Shown here: positions 15,667 to 23,671 of the stretch, piece by piece
How positions within the stretch are numbered: position 1 is the first letter of the stretch
Layout of the letters: each line of letters begins with the position of its first letter
NCBI GenBank assembly: GCA_900049755.1
Contig: LT160592.1
Location: forward strand, 945,076 to 1,009,075
Reading direction: 5' to 3'
DNA: 64,000 nucleotides
Source of the DNA: Corynebacterium provencense
GTDB taxonomy: Bacteria > Actinomycetota > Actinomycetes > Mycobacteriales > Mycobacteriaceae
Position numbers and translations under genes: made by a program
Notes under the pieces: generated by a model
Seen by the model: only the letters and a program-made list of their open reading frames with translations
Told to the model about the DNA's origin: nothing
Database searches by the model: none

Positions 15667-15706
15667 ATCCTGACCCCGCCGCTTCTGGTGCAGTCAGGAT
15701 TTTTTT
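15667..15706 (+). terminator. Strong terminator between HNH and terminase genes
   Basis: ATCCTGAC (15667-15674) pairs with GTCAGGAT (15693-15700) and runs into TTTTTT. It separates the HNH gene from the terminase operon, implying either a promoter in 15707-15750 or read-through by antitermination. The cos site is expected in this neighbourhood but I could not identify it. Confidence 0.7.
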
Positions 15707-15750
15707 ACGCGGGGCCGAAAACCTACGGCAACCAGCGATAGGAGGCCCCT

Positions 15751-16116
15751 ATGAGCGACCCGTTGGAGGAGTGGTTCGCCACCGAAACGTTCGAGGCAGG
15801 CGGGCGGGCACTCTTCGACGGCCTGCAGGACGCCCGGGATCCCGCTGATGTGCACGCCCTGGTGGTGGAGGCGTGCCGTGTACAGGACCGGTTGGACCGT
15901 CTGCACCGTCTCTCGTCCCGCGATGACGACACGTGGGGGCGGATTCTGCCGACCCCGGACAACCCGGGCGAGTTCGTGCTGAGGCTTGGCCCCCTGCTGC
16001 AGGAGCAGCGGCAGACGGAGGTGGTCTTCAAGCAGTTGACCGCGGAGATCTGGCGGAGGAGGTCGGCTTATGACGACGATGACGCTGACGAAGAGGGAGG
16101 ACTGGCAGACCTCTGA
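15751..16116 (+). CDS. Terminase small subunit
   Basis: A 121-residue acidic helical protein from ATG 15751 (AGGAGG upstream), directly before and overlapping the large terminase gene. Size, position and the FKQLTAEIWRRRSAYDDDDA tail fit actinophage terminase small subunits, which recognise phage DNA and load the motor. The domain itself is not strongly diagnostic. Confidence 0.72.
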   Translation: MSDPLEEWFATETFEAGGRALFDGLQDARDPADVHALVVEACRVQDRLDRLHRLSSRDDDTWGRILPTPDNPGEFVLRLGPLLQEQRQTEVVFKQLTAEIWRRRSAYDDDDADEEGGLADL

Positions 16117-17620
16117 GGACTTCCCGACACTGTCGGGGAAGCAGACACCGCTGAATCTTCGTGAGGCCCCGGGGGATCATGAGCACGGGCGGAAGAACAT
16201 TGAGTTGTCGCGGCGTTCTGGGGTGAAACCGATGCCGTGGCAGGAGCATGAGATGAATGCGATCAATGCGACGGGCCCGGATGGCCGGTGGGTTCATTCG
16301 GATGCGGTGCTGATCTGTCCGCGACAGAACGGGAAGTCGCTGATCGTGGCGCTGGTCGTGATCTACCGCATCTTCGTCCTGGGGCAGAATGTCCTGTTCA
16401 CTGCGCAGCAGTGGGAGACGGCTAAGGAGCTGTGGGAGCAGACGTGGAAGATCGTGAAGGGGCGGAAGTTCCTCATGAAGCTGCACCTGTCGCACACGTG
16501 TTCTCAGGGTCGGGGGACGATCTTCCTGTCCAATGGTGGCCGAGTGGTGTTCACCACCCGGTCGCAGGATGCGGGTCGTGGTCTGACGAAGGTTGACCTG
16601 CTGATCTACGACGAGGCGTACAACCTGACGGCCGCGGAGATCGCGGCACTGTCGTTCCTGTCTCAGGCTGCCGAGGATCCGCAGGTCTTCTACATGTCCT
16701 CGGCGGTGCACCGGGATTTCCCGCAGCACCAGAAGGGGCAGGAGCTGTCCGCGATGCGCGCCCAGGCTCTCGCCCAGGAGCCCGATGCTGAGGACCCGAT
16801 CTATCTGTCCGAGTACGCCGCACCGGAGGACATGGACCCGGAGGATGAGTTGACGTGGCGGACCGGGAATCCGAGCTACGGGGTCATCTCGAATGCGAAG
16901 AAGATGCGGAAGATCATGCGCCGCATGAACACTGAGATTGGTCGGATGAACTTCGGGGTCGAGGCTCTGGGGTGGGGGTCCTGGTTCGATGAGAACGCGG
17001 GGGATGAGCACGAGCCGGTCATCGCCGATGAGGTGATGGACGAGGTGATGTCTGATCGCCCGGTGACCATGTCGCACAATGTGATTGCGGTGGACGCGTC
17101 TCCGGACCGGTCAGCAGTGTCGATCGCTGCCGGGGGTCGGACTGCTGACGGGGTGCATGGTCTTGTGGGCTGGCGTGGTGGGATGTCTGCCCCGGAGGTT
17201 GTTGCCGCGGTTCTGGGAGCGGTGGGGGAGAAGACCCAGGCAGTGTTGATTGACCCGAAGTCCGCGGCGGGCGTGTTCATTGACCCGCTGGAGCGGGCGG
17301 GGTTGGAGGTCACGCGACTGAAGTGGTCGGAGGTGACGGCGGCGTGCGCGGCTTTCCTGCAGGGTGTCGATGATCGCCAGTACTCCCTGTCGGATGATGC
17401 GAAGCTTCGCGAGTCGGTGGTGGTGGCGACGTTGCGTGAGGCGAAGGAGGGCGGTGTCGCGTGGGAGCGGTTCTCGGGGGAGATCAGTGACCTGGTGGCG
17501 GTGTCCTTGGCGATGTGGGGTGTGCAGCAGTTCGCGCCCCTGCCGAAGAAGGTGAGGCGCGGGGGAATGTCCCTGGAGGTTGAGGCCACAGGGTCCCGGC
17601 TCGCGTCGATGAAGTTCTGA
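16070..17620 (+). CDS. Terminase large subunit
   Basis: A 516-residue packaging motor. The ATPase half carries Walker A CPRQNGKS (83-90) and Walker B LLIYDEAY (about 176-183); the RNase H-like nuclease half shows VIAVDASPDRSAVSIA (about 341-356), LIDPKSAAGVFIDPL and a C-terminal Asp in YSLSDDAKLRES. It cuts concatemers and pumps DNA into the prohead. It overlaps the small subunit gene by 47 bases in a different frame. Confidence 0.95.
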   Translation: MTTMTLTKREDWQTSEDFPTLSGKQTPLNLREAPGDHEHGRKNIELSRRSGVKPMPWQEHEMNAINATGPDGRWVHSDAVLICPRQNGKSLIVALVVIYRIFVLGQNVLFTAQQWETAKELWEQTWKIVKGRKFLMKLHLSHTCSQGRGTIFLSNGGRVVFTTRSQDAGRGLTKVDLLIYDEAYNLTAAEIAALSFLSQAAEDPQVFYMSSAVHRDFPQHQKGQELSAMRAQALAQEPDAEDPIYLSEYAAPEDMDPEDELTWRTGNPSYGVISNAKKMRKIMRRMNTEIGRMNFGVEALGWGSWFDENAGDEHEPVIADEVMDEVMSDRPVTMSHNVIAVDASPDRSAVSIAAGGRTADGVHGLVGWRGGMSAPEVVAAVLGAVGEKTQAVLIDPKSAAGVFIDPLERAGLEVTRLKWSEVTAACAAFLQGVDDRQYSLSDDAKLRESVVVATLREAKEGGVAWERFSGEISDLVAVSLAMWGVQQFAPLPKKVRRGGMSLEVEATGSRLASMKF

Positions 17621-17630
17621 GGAGGTGCCT

Positions 17631-19043
17631 GTGGCTGAGCTTGGTCATGCGGTGTTCGATGCTACGGCTCGGACGGCGGAGACGAACTGGGAGCTGAAGT
17701 GGCCGTATTCGCTTCGCCCGTATTCGCGGATGGCCCGGGAGGATTCTCAGGTCCGGTCGGTGTTGAAGGCGGTGAAGCTGCCGATACAGCGGACGACGTG
17801 GCGGGTCGATCCTCATGGTGCTGATCCTGAGGTTGTTCAGGCGGTGGCGGAGGATCTGCGGTTGCCGATCATCGGGGATGACGATTTCGATCCTGCTGCC
17901 CGTACTGGTGGTCATGCTTCGTGGTCGGAGCACCTGCACTGGTTGTTGAAGGAGCTGGACTTCGGGCATGCGTTTTTCGAGATCGTGTTCCGCTTCGATG
18001 AGGTGTCGGGGCGGGATCGGTTGCACAAGATCGCGTACCGGCCGCCGGAGACGATCACGGCGATCAACGTTGCCGATGATGGGGGCCTGGAGTCGATCGA
18101 GCAGGCGCCGCCACCGGGGAGCCGGAAGGGTGTTCGGAAGATTGTTCTGCCGGTGTCGAACCTCATCGCGTACATCAACGACCCGGAGGACACGTCGTGG
18201 ACTGGGTCGAGTGTTCTGCGGGCCGCGTACAAGCACTGGGTGTACAAGGACAGTTTCCTCCGCCTGGAGGCTGACATCCTGGACCGTAACGGTATGGGAA
18301 TCCCGGTGCTCTACGCATCCTCCGACGTGTCGGATGAGGAGGTGGAGCGGAATCAGCGGATCGCGTCGAACATCCGTGCTGGCAAGACCGCGGGGGTGTC
18401 CCTGCGGTTCGGGGCGAAGGCTGAGCTGATGGGTATTTCCGGTCAGACGATCAGTCCTCGCACCGCGATCGAGTACCACGACAGTCAGATAGCACGGTCG
18501 GTGCTGGCCCACTTCCTGAACCTTGATGGTGGTGGTGGGTCGTACGCGCTGGCCGACGTGCAGGCGCAGACGTTCACGGACTCGCTGCAGACCATTGCGG
18601 AGAACATCGCGGAGACGGCGAACCGGTTCCTTGTCGAGCGGTTGGTGAATCTCGCATTCGACCGGGAGGAAGGCCCCTACCCGCGGATCACGTTCGATCC
18701 GATCGGGTCGAAGAAGGAGCTGACGGCGGAGGCTATGGCCCTGCTGGTCAATGCGGGCCTGTTCATCCCTGATGCGGATCTGGAGGCGGAGTGGCGTCGT
18801 CGGTATGCGCTGCCGCCGAAGAAGCCCCTGTCTGCTGCGAAGAAGGACAATCCGAATCTTGGCAAGCCTGCTCCGTCGGAGTTGAAGACTCTGGTGGACA
18901 CCGCGCAGGTGCTTGTGGGGCAGGGCTTCACCCCGGAGCAGGCACTCGGGGCTGTGGGGCTGAATCCGATCACGCCGGAGGGTGAGCCTCCGGAGCAATC
19001 ACCGGACGGGGAGCCGCCGGGGGAGGAGGTGCAGCGTGAATGA
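17631..19043 (+). CDS. Portal protein (DUF935/Mu gp29-like)
   Basis: A 470-residue product. GTG 17631 is preferred over GTG 17625 because the GGAGG ribosome site overlaps the latter. It resembles the Mu gp29/DUF935 portal family: WPYSLRPYSRMAREDSQVRS at the start, AYKHWVYKDSFLRLEADILD in the middle and DLEAEWRRRYALP near the end. The portal is the dodecameric ring through which DNA enters and to which the tail joins. Located between terminase and protease as expected. Confidence 0.88.
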   Translation: MAELGHAVFDATARTAETNWELKWPYSLRPYSRMAREDSQVRSVLKAVKLPIQRTTWRVDPHGADPEVVQAVAEDLRLPIIGDDDFDPAARTGGHASWSEHLHWLLKELDFGHAFFEIVFRFDEVSGRDRLHKIAYRPPETITAINVADDGGLESIEQAPPPGSRKGVRKIVLPVSNLIAYINDPEDTSWTGSSVLRAAYKHWVYKDSFLRLEADILDRNGMGIPVLYASSDVSDEEVERNQRIASNIRAGKTAGVSLRFGAKAELMGISGQTISPRTAIEYHDSQIARSVLAHFLNLDGGGGSYALADVQAQTFTDSLQTIAENIAETANRFLVERLVNLAFDREEGPYPRITFDPIGSKKELTAEAMALLVNAGLFIPDADLEAEWRRRYALPPKKPLSAAKKDNPNLGKPAPSELKTLVDTAQVLVGQGFTPEQALGAVGLNPITPEGEPPEQSPDGEPPGEEVQRE

Positions 19044-20418
19044 GCTGCTGATCTACGGGGAAATCGGGTGGGACGTCAACGCTGCTGACATTGCCACTCG
19101 CCTGGGCGAGCTCGATGGTGGGGATCTGACAATCCGGGTGAACAGTCCGGGCGGGGATGTTCACGGTGGTCTCGCGATCATGAACAGTCTGCGGGGCTAC
19201 GCGGGGAATGTCACTGCGGTGGTGGAGGGGCTGGCCGCGTCTGCGGCGTCTTTCATCATCGTCGGCGGGGCCGACCGGGTGGTTGTCCGCCCTGGTGCGG
19301 AGATCATGGTCCACGATGCGTGGACGTACGCGGACGGGAACGCGGCGGAGATGGAGAAGTCCGCCGCGGACCTGAACCGACTGTCCGGGACCTTGGCTGG
19401 CATCTACGCGGCGAAGGCTGGTGGGACTGCCGATGAGTGGCGGGACATCATGCGAGCTGAGACGTGGTTCACGGCGGATGAGGCGGTGGCCGCTGGTCTC
19501 GCTGACGCTGTGGAGGATGCCAGGGCTGCGGAGCCTGAGGACCCTGCCGCTGTGGCGGCGAGATCCCGCCGGGCCGGGGTGATGGCCCGGTTCCGTTACG
19601 CGGGTCGCCGGGCTGCCCCGGCACCCACAATCAACCGTCCTTCGGGACATGAGCGAAAGGAGGGCGGCATGTCCGCTCTTGCTGACCTGGCCCGAGAGTT
19701 CGGGCAGGACGAGAAGAAGATGCGGGCCGCACTGGCCCGGTTCTTCGCGGAGGAAGTCACCGTGACGTCCACCGTCGACATTTCCTACCCGGAGGAGTCC
19801 ACTGTGGTTCCGACCGGGTCCGTGACGATCTCCCCGACTGGTGAGGTTCCCCCGGGCCTGACCTTCACTGTCGGGGAGGCCCCGGAGGGGTGGACTGCGG
19901 AGGTTGAGGAGACCACGGGTGTCCTCACTGTCACTGCCCCGGCGGGTGCCGAGCCGGACGATGAGGTCGAGCTGACCGTCACCGCGACCGGCACGGAGGC
20001 CGTGGACCTGACTGTCCCGGTCACTGTGACCGCCGCTGGTGGTGGCGAGCCTGAGGACCCGGCGCCGGCCGCTCCGGCGGACCCGGGCACCCTCACCACC
20101 CTGGTGGACAGTGCCCGACTCGCTGAGCTGGAGGAGGCCGCCGCGTACGGTCGCGCCGCGATGGAACGCGACCACGAGGCAAAGGCCCAGGCTTTTGCCG
20201 ATGCCGCATTCCGCGACAACAAGATCGGTGCATCTGCCCGCAAGCGGTGGGCGGCAGCATGGCTCGCCGACCGGGAGGACGCCGAGACCCGCATGGCGCA
20301 GATCCCCGCGGGGACCGTGCACCGTGCCGAAGCCGGGCATGCCCGGACCGACAAGGCGGCCGTCGACCAGGCGACCGCCGAACGCGAGGAGCGGGTCCGC
20401 CGCTCCCTGAACCGATAG
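19036..20418 (+). CDS. ClpP-like prohead protease fused to scaffold region
   Basis: A 460-residue product from GTG 19036, overlapping the portal gene. Residues 1-185 are a ClpP-fold serine protease: RVNSPGGDVHGG (34-45), nucleophile Ser69 in GLAASAAS, and His93 in IMVHDAW. A basic linker leads to a start-like MSALADLAREFG (near 212). Residues about 235-350 look like a beta-sandwich, then a Pro/Glu linker and a helical C-terminus typical of scaffolding. It should template capsid assembly, then cleave capsid and itself. A separate scaffold made from the internal ATG at 19669 is possible. Confidence 0.85.
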   Translation: MNELLIYGEIGWDVNAADIATRLGELDGGDLTIRVNSPGGDVHGGLAIMNSLRGYAGNVTAVVEGLAASAASFIIVGGADRVVVRPGAEIMVHDAWTYADGNAAEMEKSAADLNRLSGTLAGIYAAKAGGTADEWRDIMRAETWFTADEAVAAGLADAVEDARAAEPEDPAAVAARSRRAGVMARFRYAGRRAAPAPTINRPSGHERKEGGMSALADLAREFGQDEKKMRAALARFFAEEVTVTSTVDISYPEESTVVPTGSVTISPTGEVPPGLTFTVGEAPEGWTAEVEETTGVLTVTAPAGAEPDDEVELTVTATGTEAVDLTVPVTVTAAGGGEPEDPAPAAPADPGTLTTLVDSARLAELEEAAAYGRAAMERDHEAKAQAFADAAFRDNKIGASARKRWAAAWLADREDAETRMAQIPAGTVHRAEAGHARTDKAAVDQATAEREERVRRSLNR

Positions 20419-20428
20419 GAGGCGCACG

Positions 20429-20818
20429 ATGAGCGCTATCAACATCGTCTTTCACCACGGCCCGCAGACCTTCGAGGTTGCGGAGCCTGTCACCGGTGGC
20501 CAGGTCCTCGCGCTGAACGCTGAGGGTAGGGCTGTCGTCGCCGCGGAGGATGCGGAGACTGTCATCGGTGTGGCTCACACTGATGCTGCCCCCCGGCAGA
20601 AGGAGTACCCCTCCCTGCAGTCCGTGCCGCTCCCAGCTGTCGTCGGCGCCGTGTACGCCCCTGCCGCAGTGTGGCTGGAAACTGCCGGCACCGTGACCGT
20701 CGGCGGAAACGTTGGCGTGGCTGCCGCCGGCAAGGTCAAGGCACACGAGCTCGGCACTGTCGTCGGCAAGGTCACCGCCATCAAGGGCACCAGGGCCCTT
20801 GTCCGCCTCGCGGTCTAA
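20429..20818 (+). CDS. Capsid decoration / DUF2190-like protein
   Basis: A 129-residue beta-rich, Ala/Val/Gly-rich product from ATG 20429 (AGGAGG upstream). GQVLALNAEGRAVVAAEDAE and the GTVTVGGNVGVAAAGKVKAH region match head decoration proteins of the DUF2190 kind, which usually lie between protease and major capsid genes, as here. It would bind the outside of the expanded head. Confidence 0.72.
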   Translation: MSAINIVFHHGPQTFEVAEPVTGGQVLALNAEGRAVVAAEDAETVIGVAHTDAAPRQKEYPSLQSVPLPAVVGAVYAPAAVWLETAGTVTVGGNVGVAAAGKVKAHELGTVVGKVTAIKGTRALVRLAV

Positions 20819-20848
20819 CCACCCCTCACAACAATGAAAGGAGGGTGG
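20819..20848 (+). promoter_or_regulatory. Hairpin covering the major capsid ribosome site
   Basis: CCACCC (20819-20824) pairs with GGGTGG (20843-20848), placing the AGGAGGG ribosome site of the capsid gene at the base of the stem two bases before its ATG. This could limit initiation until ribosomes from the upstream gene open it. Confidence 0.4.
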
Positions 20849-20850
20849 CT

Positions 20851-21765
20851 ATGACCACCCCGATCACTGTCGGAGGTTTCTCCGACAATCCGGAAGCCAC
20901 TGTCGAAGAGATCCTCGGCGCTCCGAAGGTCCTCAACCAGGACATCTACGACTACATCAAGGAATACGATGTGGTCGAGCAGCTGTTCACCGACGCCGGC
21001 CCGAACACCGGTTCGGTCGCGTTCACTGAGAACGTCGCCCAGTTTGCCGAGGACGGTCTCGCGGACGTGTCCGAGTTCGCCGAGATCCCGACGACCCGCG
21101 TTGTCACGGGCGAGAAGAAGGTCGTCTTCGCGCAGAAGACCGGCCGCGCTCTCGAGATCTCCTACGAGCAGCGGGACGAGAACCGCCTGTACGACGTGCA
21201 GAACGCGATCACTCAGGTGAAGAACTCCGTCGTCCGGGACAACTCCCGGTCCCTGCTTCGCAGCCTGCAGGAATCCTCTGTCCGCGACCAGGCTGCCACC
21301 GCCGCGTGGGCGGCGACCGGTGCGGATGTTGTCCGTGACGTCGCCACCGCCATCGACTCCTTCGGTGAGCAGCTCACCGTTGAGGACAATGAGGCTGCGC
21401 TGATCTTCGAGCCGGACACTCTCATTCTCCCGTTCGGGATGCTCGGTGCTTTCGCCTCCTCGGAGAACGTGTGGAAGCACTACGCCAACGGGCCGCTCGC
21501 ACCGAATGATGCAGCGGTCACCGGCAAGGTCTACCCGACCTTCATGGGTCTCAACGTCGTCATCCCGAAGTGGTGGCCGATCAAGGACGCTCTCGTCTGC
21601 CAGGCGAAGGATCTCGCGTTCTACTCGGATGCTCGCCCACTGACCGTCAACGGCCCGATCGACGTGCCGACCAACGAGTTCTTCCGCACGCAGGTCACGC
21701 AGAAGCGCATCGTCGGTGTTCACAACCCGTCTGCCGGCGTGTGGATCAAGGGCGTGAAGGCCTGA
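20851..21765 (+). CDS. Major capsid protein
   Basis: A 304-residue product from ATG 20851. Position after protease and decoration genes, length, and the pattern of an N-terminal arm, the VVTGEKKVVFAQKTGRALEI strand region, a long spine-like helix (LYDVQNAITQVKNSVVRDNS) and a C-terminal TQKRIVGVHNPSAGVWI fit an HK97-fold capsid protein. No long N-terminal delta domain is visible, consistent with a separate or fused scaffold. Confidence 0.88.
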   Translation: MTTPITVGGFSDNPEATVEEILGAPKVLNQDIYDYIKEYDVVEQLFTDAGPNTGSVAFTENVAQFAEDGLADVSEFAEIPTTRVVTGEKKVVFAQKTGRALEISYEQRDENRLYDVQNAITQVKNSVVRDNSRSLLRSLQESSVRDQAATAAWAATGADVVRDVATAIDSFGEQLTVEDNEAALIFEPDTLILPFGMLGAFASSENVWKHYANGPLAPNDAAVTGKVYPTFMGLNVVIPKWWPIKDALVCQAKDLAFYSDARPLTVNGPIDVPTNEFFRTQVTQKRIVGVHNPSAGVWIKGVKA

Positions 21766-22109
21766 TGCGGATCGTCCTGACGTCGAAGCTGTTCCAGCGG
21801 CGGGACGATCAAGGGCGACTGGTGGGGCACCACCGGGGTGACGTCCTGGACCTGGACGATGAGGAGGCCCTGCGTCTCGTGTCGCTGGACATCGCTGTCG
21901 ATGAGGCTGACGCTCCGACTATCACGGCTACCCCGGAACCTGTTCCGCAGGTTCCGACTGCGGAACCGGAGGCTACTCCGGTGGCCGATGGTCCTGATCG
22001 TCCTTCTCCGGCGATGAACCGTGAGAAGTGGGACGCCTACGCCCGTGCGGTGGGCGTGGACCCGTCGAAGTTCAAGACGAAGCAGGAGCTCATCGCAGCA
22101 CTGCCGTGA
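21765..22109 (+). CDS. Small head protein with C-terminal SAP-like motif
   Basis: A 114-residue product whose ATG overlaps the capsid stop (TGATG). N-terminal beta-rich domain (about 1-45), a Pro/Glu/Thr linker, and an end reading WDAYARAVGVDPSKFKTKQE, similar to the short SAP-like or Rho-N-like helix pair often found in small actinophage head proteins. Probably a head-joining or capsid accessory protein. Confidence 0.6.
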   Translation: MRIVLTSKLFQRRDDQGRLVGHHRGDVLDLDDEEALRLVSLDIAVDEADAPTITATPEPVPQVPTAEPEATPVADGPDRPSPAMNREKWDAYARAVGVDPSKFKTKQELIAALP

Positions 22110-22119
22110 GGAGGCTGTC

Positions 22120-22545
22120 ATGATCGTCCCGATCGAGGACTTCGAGGCCCTGTTCCCCCGGCCGTTGGCAGGTAGCGAGCGGGACCGTGCGGAGGCACTG
22201 CTCGGCAGGGCGGAGGCGCGGATCGTCGCGGCGTTCGCTCGGCAGGGGCGTGACTTTCTGGCCGAGGTCGCCGCGTCGCCGTGGTTGTCCGATGAGGCTG
22301 AGCAGGTCGTCCTGGAGATGGTGTCCGCGGTGATTCTCACCGGGCCTGATGCTGGTCGCGTGTCGTCGTCGACGACTGCGGGGCTGGTGTCGGAGTCTGG
22401 GACGTGGGCGGATCCTTCGGGCACCGCGTGGGGGCAGTTGGTTCTCACGGATGATCAGAAGCGGCGTCTGGGCCTGTCGTTGTTCGGGGTGTCGAGCGGG
22501 TGTTTCCCGCCGCCTCCGTCGTGGCCGGAGAGGCGGGCGCGCTGA
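22120..22545 (+). CDS. Head-tail connector protein
   Basis: A 141-residue helical product from ATG 22120. EDFEALFPRPLAGSERDRAE and the helices after it fit the connector family (HK97 gp6/SPP1 gp15-like, also called Phage_gp19), which forms a ring below the portal. Position after the capsid genes agrees. Confidence 0.75.
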   Translation: MIVPIEDFEALFPRPLAGSERDRAEALLGRAEARIVAAFARQGRDFLAEVAASPWLSDEAEQVVLEMVSAVILTGPDAGRVSSSTTAGLVSESGTWADPSGTAWGQLVLTDDQKRRLGLSLFGVSSGCFPPPPSWPERRAR

Positions 22546-22904
22546 TGTGGCCGACCTCTCTGCGGGTTGTGAAACCGGCCCGGGTTCCGGACCCGGGGTC
22601 GCCGAAGTTGGGGAAGATCACCCTGGACCCTGACCAGGGTGCGACAGTGCTGCCCGGAGTGTGGCGTGTGGAGTTCCAGACGATTCTTCTGCAGGAGGAG
22701 ACGGAGGGTGGCACTCGTGAGTTTGCGCGCACGGGGTGGCGGATCATCACTGAGCGGGGGGTGAACATCCCCGATCTTGAGCACACTGACGGGGTTCTGG
22801 TGGATGGGATCACCGGGGTGTTGTCGGTGGTGGGCGAGGTTGGTCGGATCGTGCATTCCCGCATCGGGCATGACGAGTTCACTGTCGAAAGGTGGGTGGG
22901 CTGA
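22545..22904 (+). CDS. Head closure / head-tail stopper-like protein
   Basis: A 119-residue beta-rich product, coupled by TGATG to the connector gene. Size, predicted beta-barrel and place in the connector cassette suggest the head-closure (SPP1 gp16-like) role. No sharp motif is visible. Confidence 0.6.
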   Translation: MWPTSLRVVKPARVPDPGSPKLGKITLDPDQGATVLPGVWRVEFQTILLQEETEGGTREFARTGWRIITERGVNIPDLEHTDGVLVDGITGVLSVVGEVGRIVHSRIGHDEFTVERWVG

Positions 22905-23179
22905 TGCTGGATGCTGACGAGATTTTCGCCTTGGCGATGGATCAGCCTGCGGTGAAGGCTGCGGTGAAGAAGCGTGCGTCGCAGATCGCTGCCCGGGCTC
23001 GGAAGGAGTTTGGGCGGGCTGGTCTGGATGCGACGGTGCGGATCCGGGATCATCCTCTGCCGACGGGCCGCACGTCTGTGGATGTGGTCGCGGATTTCGA
23101 TGATGGTGTGGAGGGCATGGACCGGCGGGTGGGGAAGATTCTTCTCCGTGCTGGCCGTGAGGGGAGGTCTCGTGGCTGA
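22904..23179 (+). CDS. HK97 gp10-like tail component
   Basis: A 91-residue product with an N-terminal helix rich in Lys/Ala/Arg (AVKAAVKKRASQIAARARKE) followed by a beta sheet. This is the usual size and layout of gp10-like head-tail joining proteins. Coupled by TGATG to the preceding gene. Confidence 0.6.
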   Translation: MLDADEIFALAMDQPAVKAAVKKRASQIAARARKEFGRAGLDATVRIRDHPLPTGRTSVDVVADFDDGVEGMDRRVGKILLRAGREGRSRG

Positions 23180-23573
23180 TCTTCATGTGGTGTTTCAGGT
23201 CATCGGGGTGCTGCAGGAGTGCCTGCCGGACTGCACGGTGTCTGATTCCCTGCCGGAGGGGAAGCTCCTCACGGAGTCTTTGCCGGTGGTGCAGGTCGAT
23301 CTGCTCGCTGGGGAAGAGAAGCACACCGGGTTCGGTGGTGAGGGGTTCCCTTTGGTCATCGACGGGATCGGTTTGGATGTGGAGGTTTTCGCCACGTCTC
23401 GGCTGCAGGGCATGGAGGTGGGGGAGCGGGTGCGGCGTGTGCTGCACCAGTTGCCGCACTTGGAGGAGTGCCCGGTGACGGCGGTGAGTGTGCCCGATTT
23501 TTCGACGCGTGAGGATCTGAATCCGCAGGTGCGTGTGGTTGGCACTGTCGTGGATTTGGACACGCGTCCTTAG
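23172..23573 (+). CDS. Tail terminator-like protein
   Basis: A 133-residue product from GTG 23172, overlapping the previous gene by 8 bases. Mixed alpha/beta, with a terminal PVTAVSVPDFSTREDLNPQV. The last gene before the major tail protein in siphoviruses normally codes the tail terminator that caps the tube; assignment rests on position and size. Confidence 0.62.
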   Translation: MADLHVVFQVIGVLQECLPDCTVSDSLPEGKLLTESLPVVQVDLLAGEEKHTGFGGEGFPLVIDGIGLDVEVFATSRLQGMEVGERVRRVLHQLPHLEECPVTAVSVPDFSTREDLNPQVRVVGTVVDLDTRP

Positions 23574-23620
23574 AGCTTTGCCGGCCCCTGGCGGGGTCGT
23601 TTCATTCTTCAATTCTTCTG

Positions 23621-23647
23621 ACCCCCGACCGCAATGGCCGGGGGTTT
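23621..23647 (+). terminator. Terminator after head-tail connector genes
   Basis: ACCCCCG (23621-23627) pairs with CGGGGGT, followed by TT. It separates the connector operon from the major tail protein gene. Confidence 0.6.
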
Positions 23648-23671
23648 CGTGTACCCCAAGGAGGACACACT

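Noticed and set aside
15209-15673. Second long + strand frame over the HNH gene
   Set aside because: Its product is Pro/Thr/Ser low-complexity, typical of a shadow frame in high-GC DNA; the other frame has the HNH motif.
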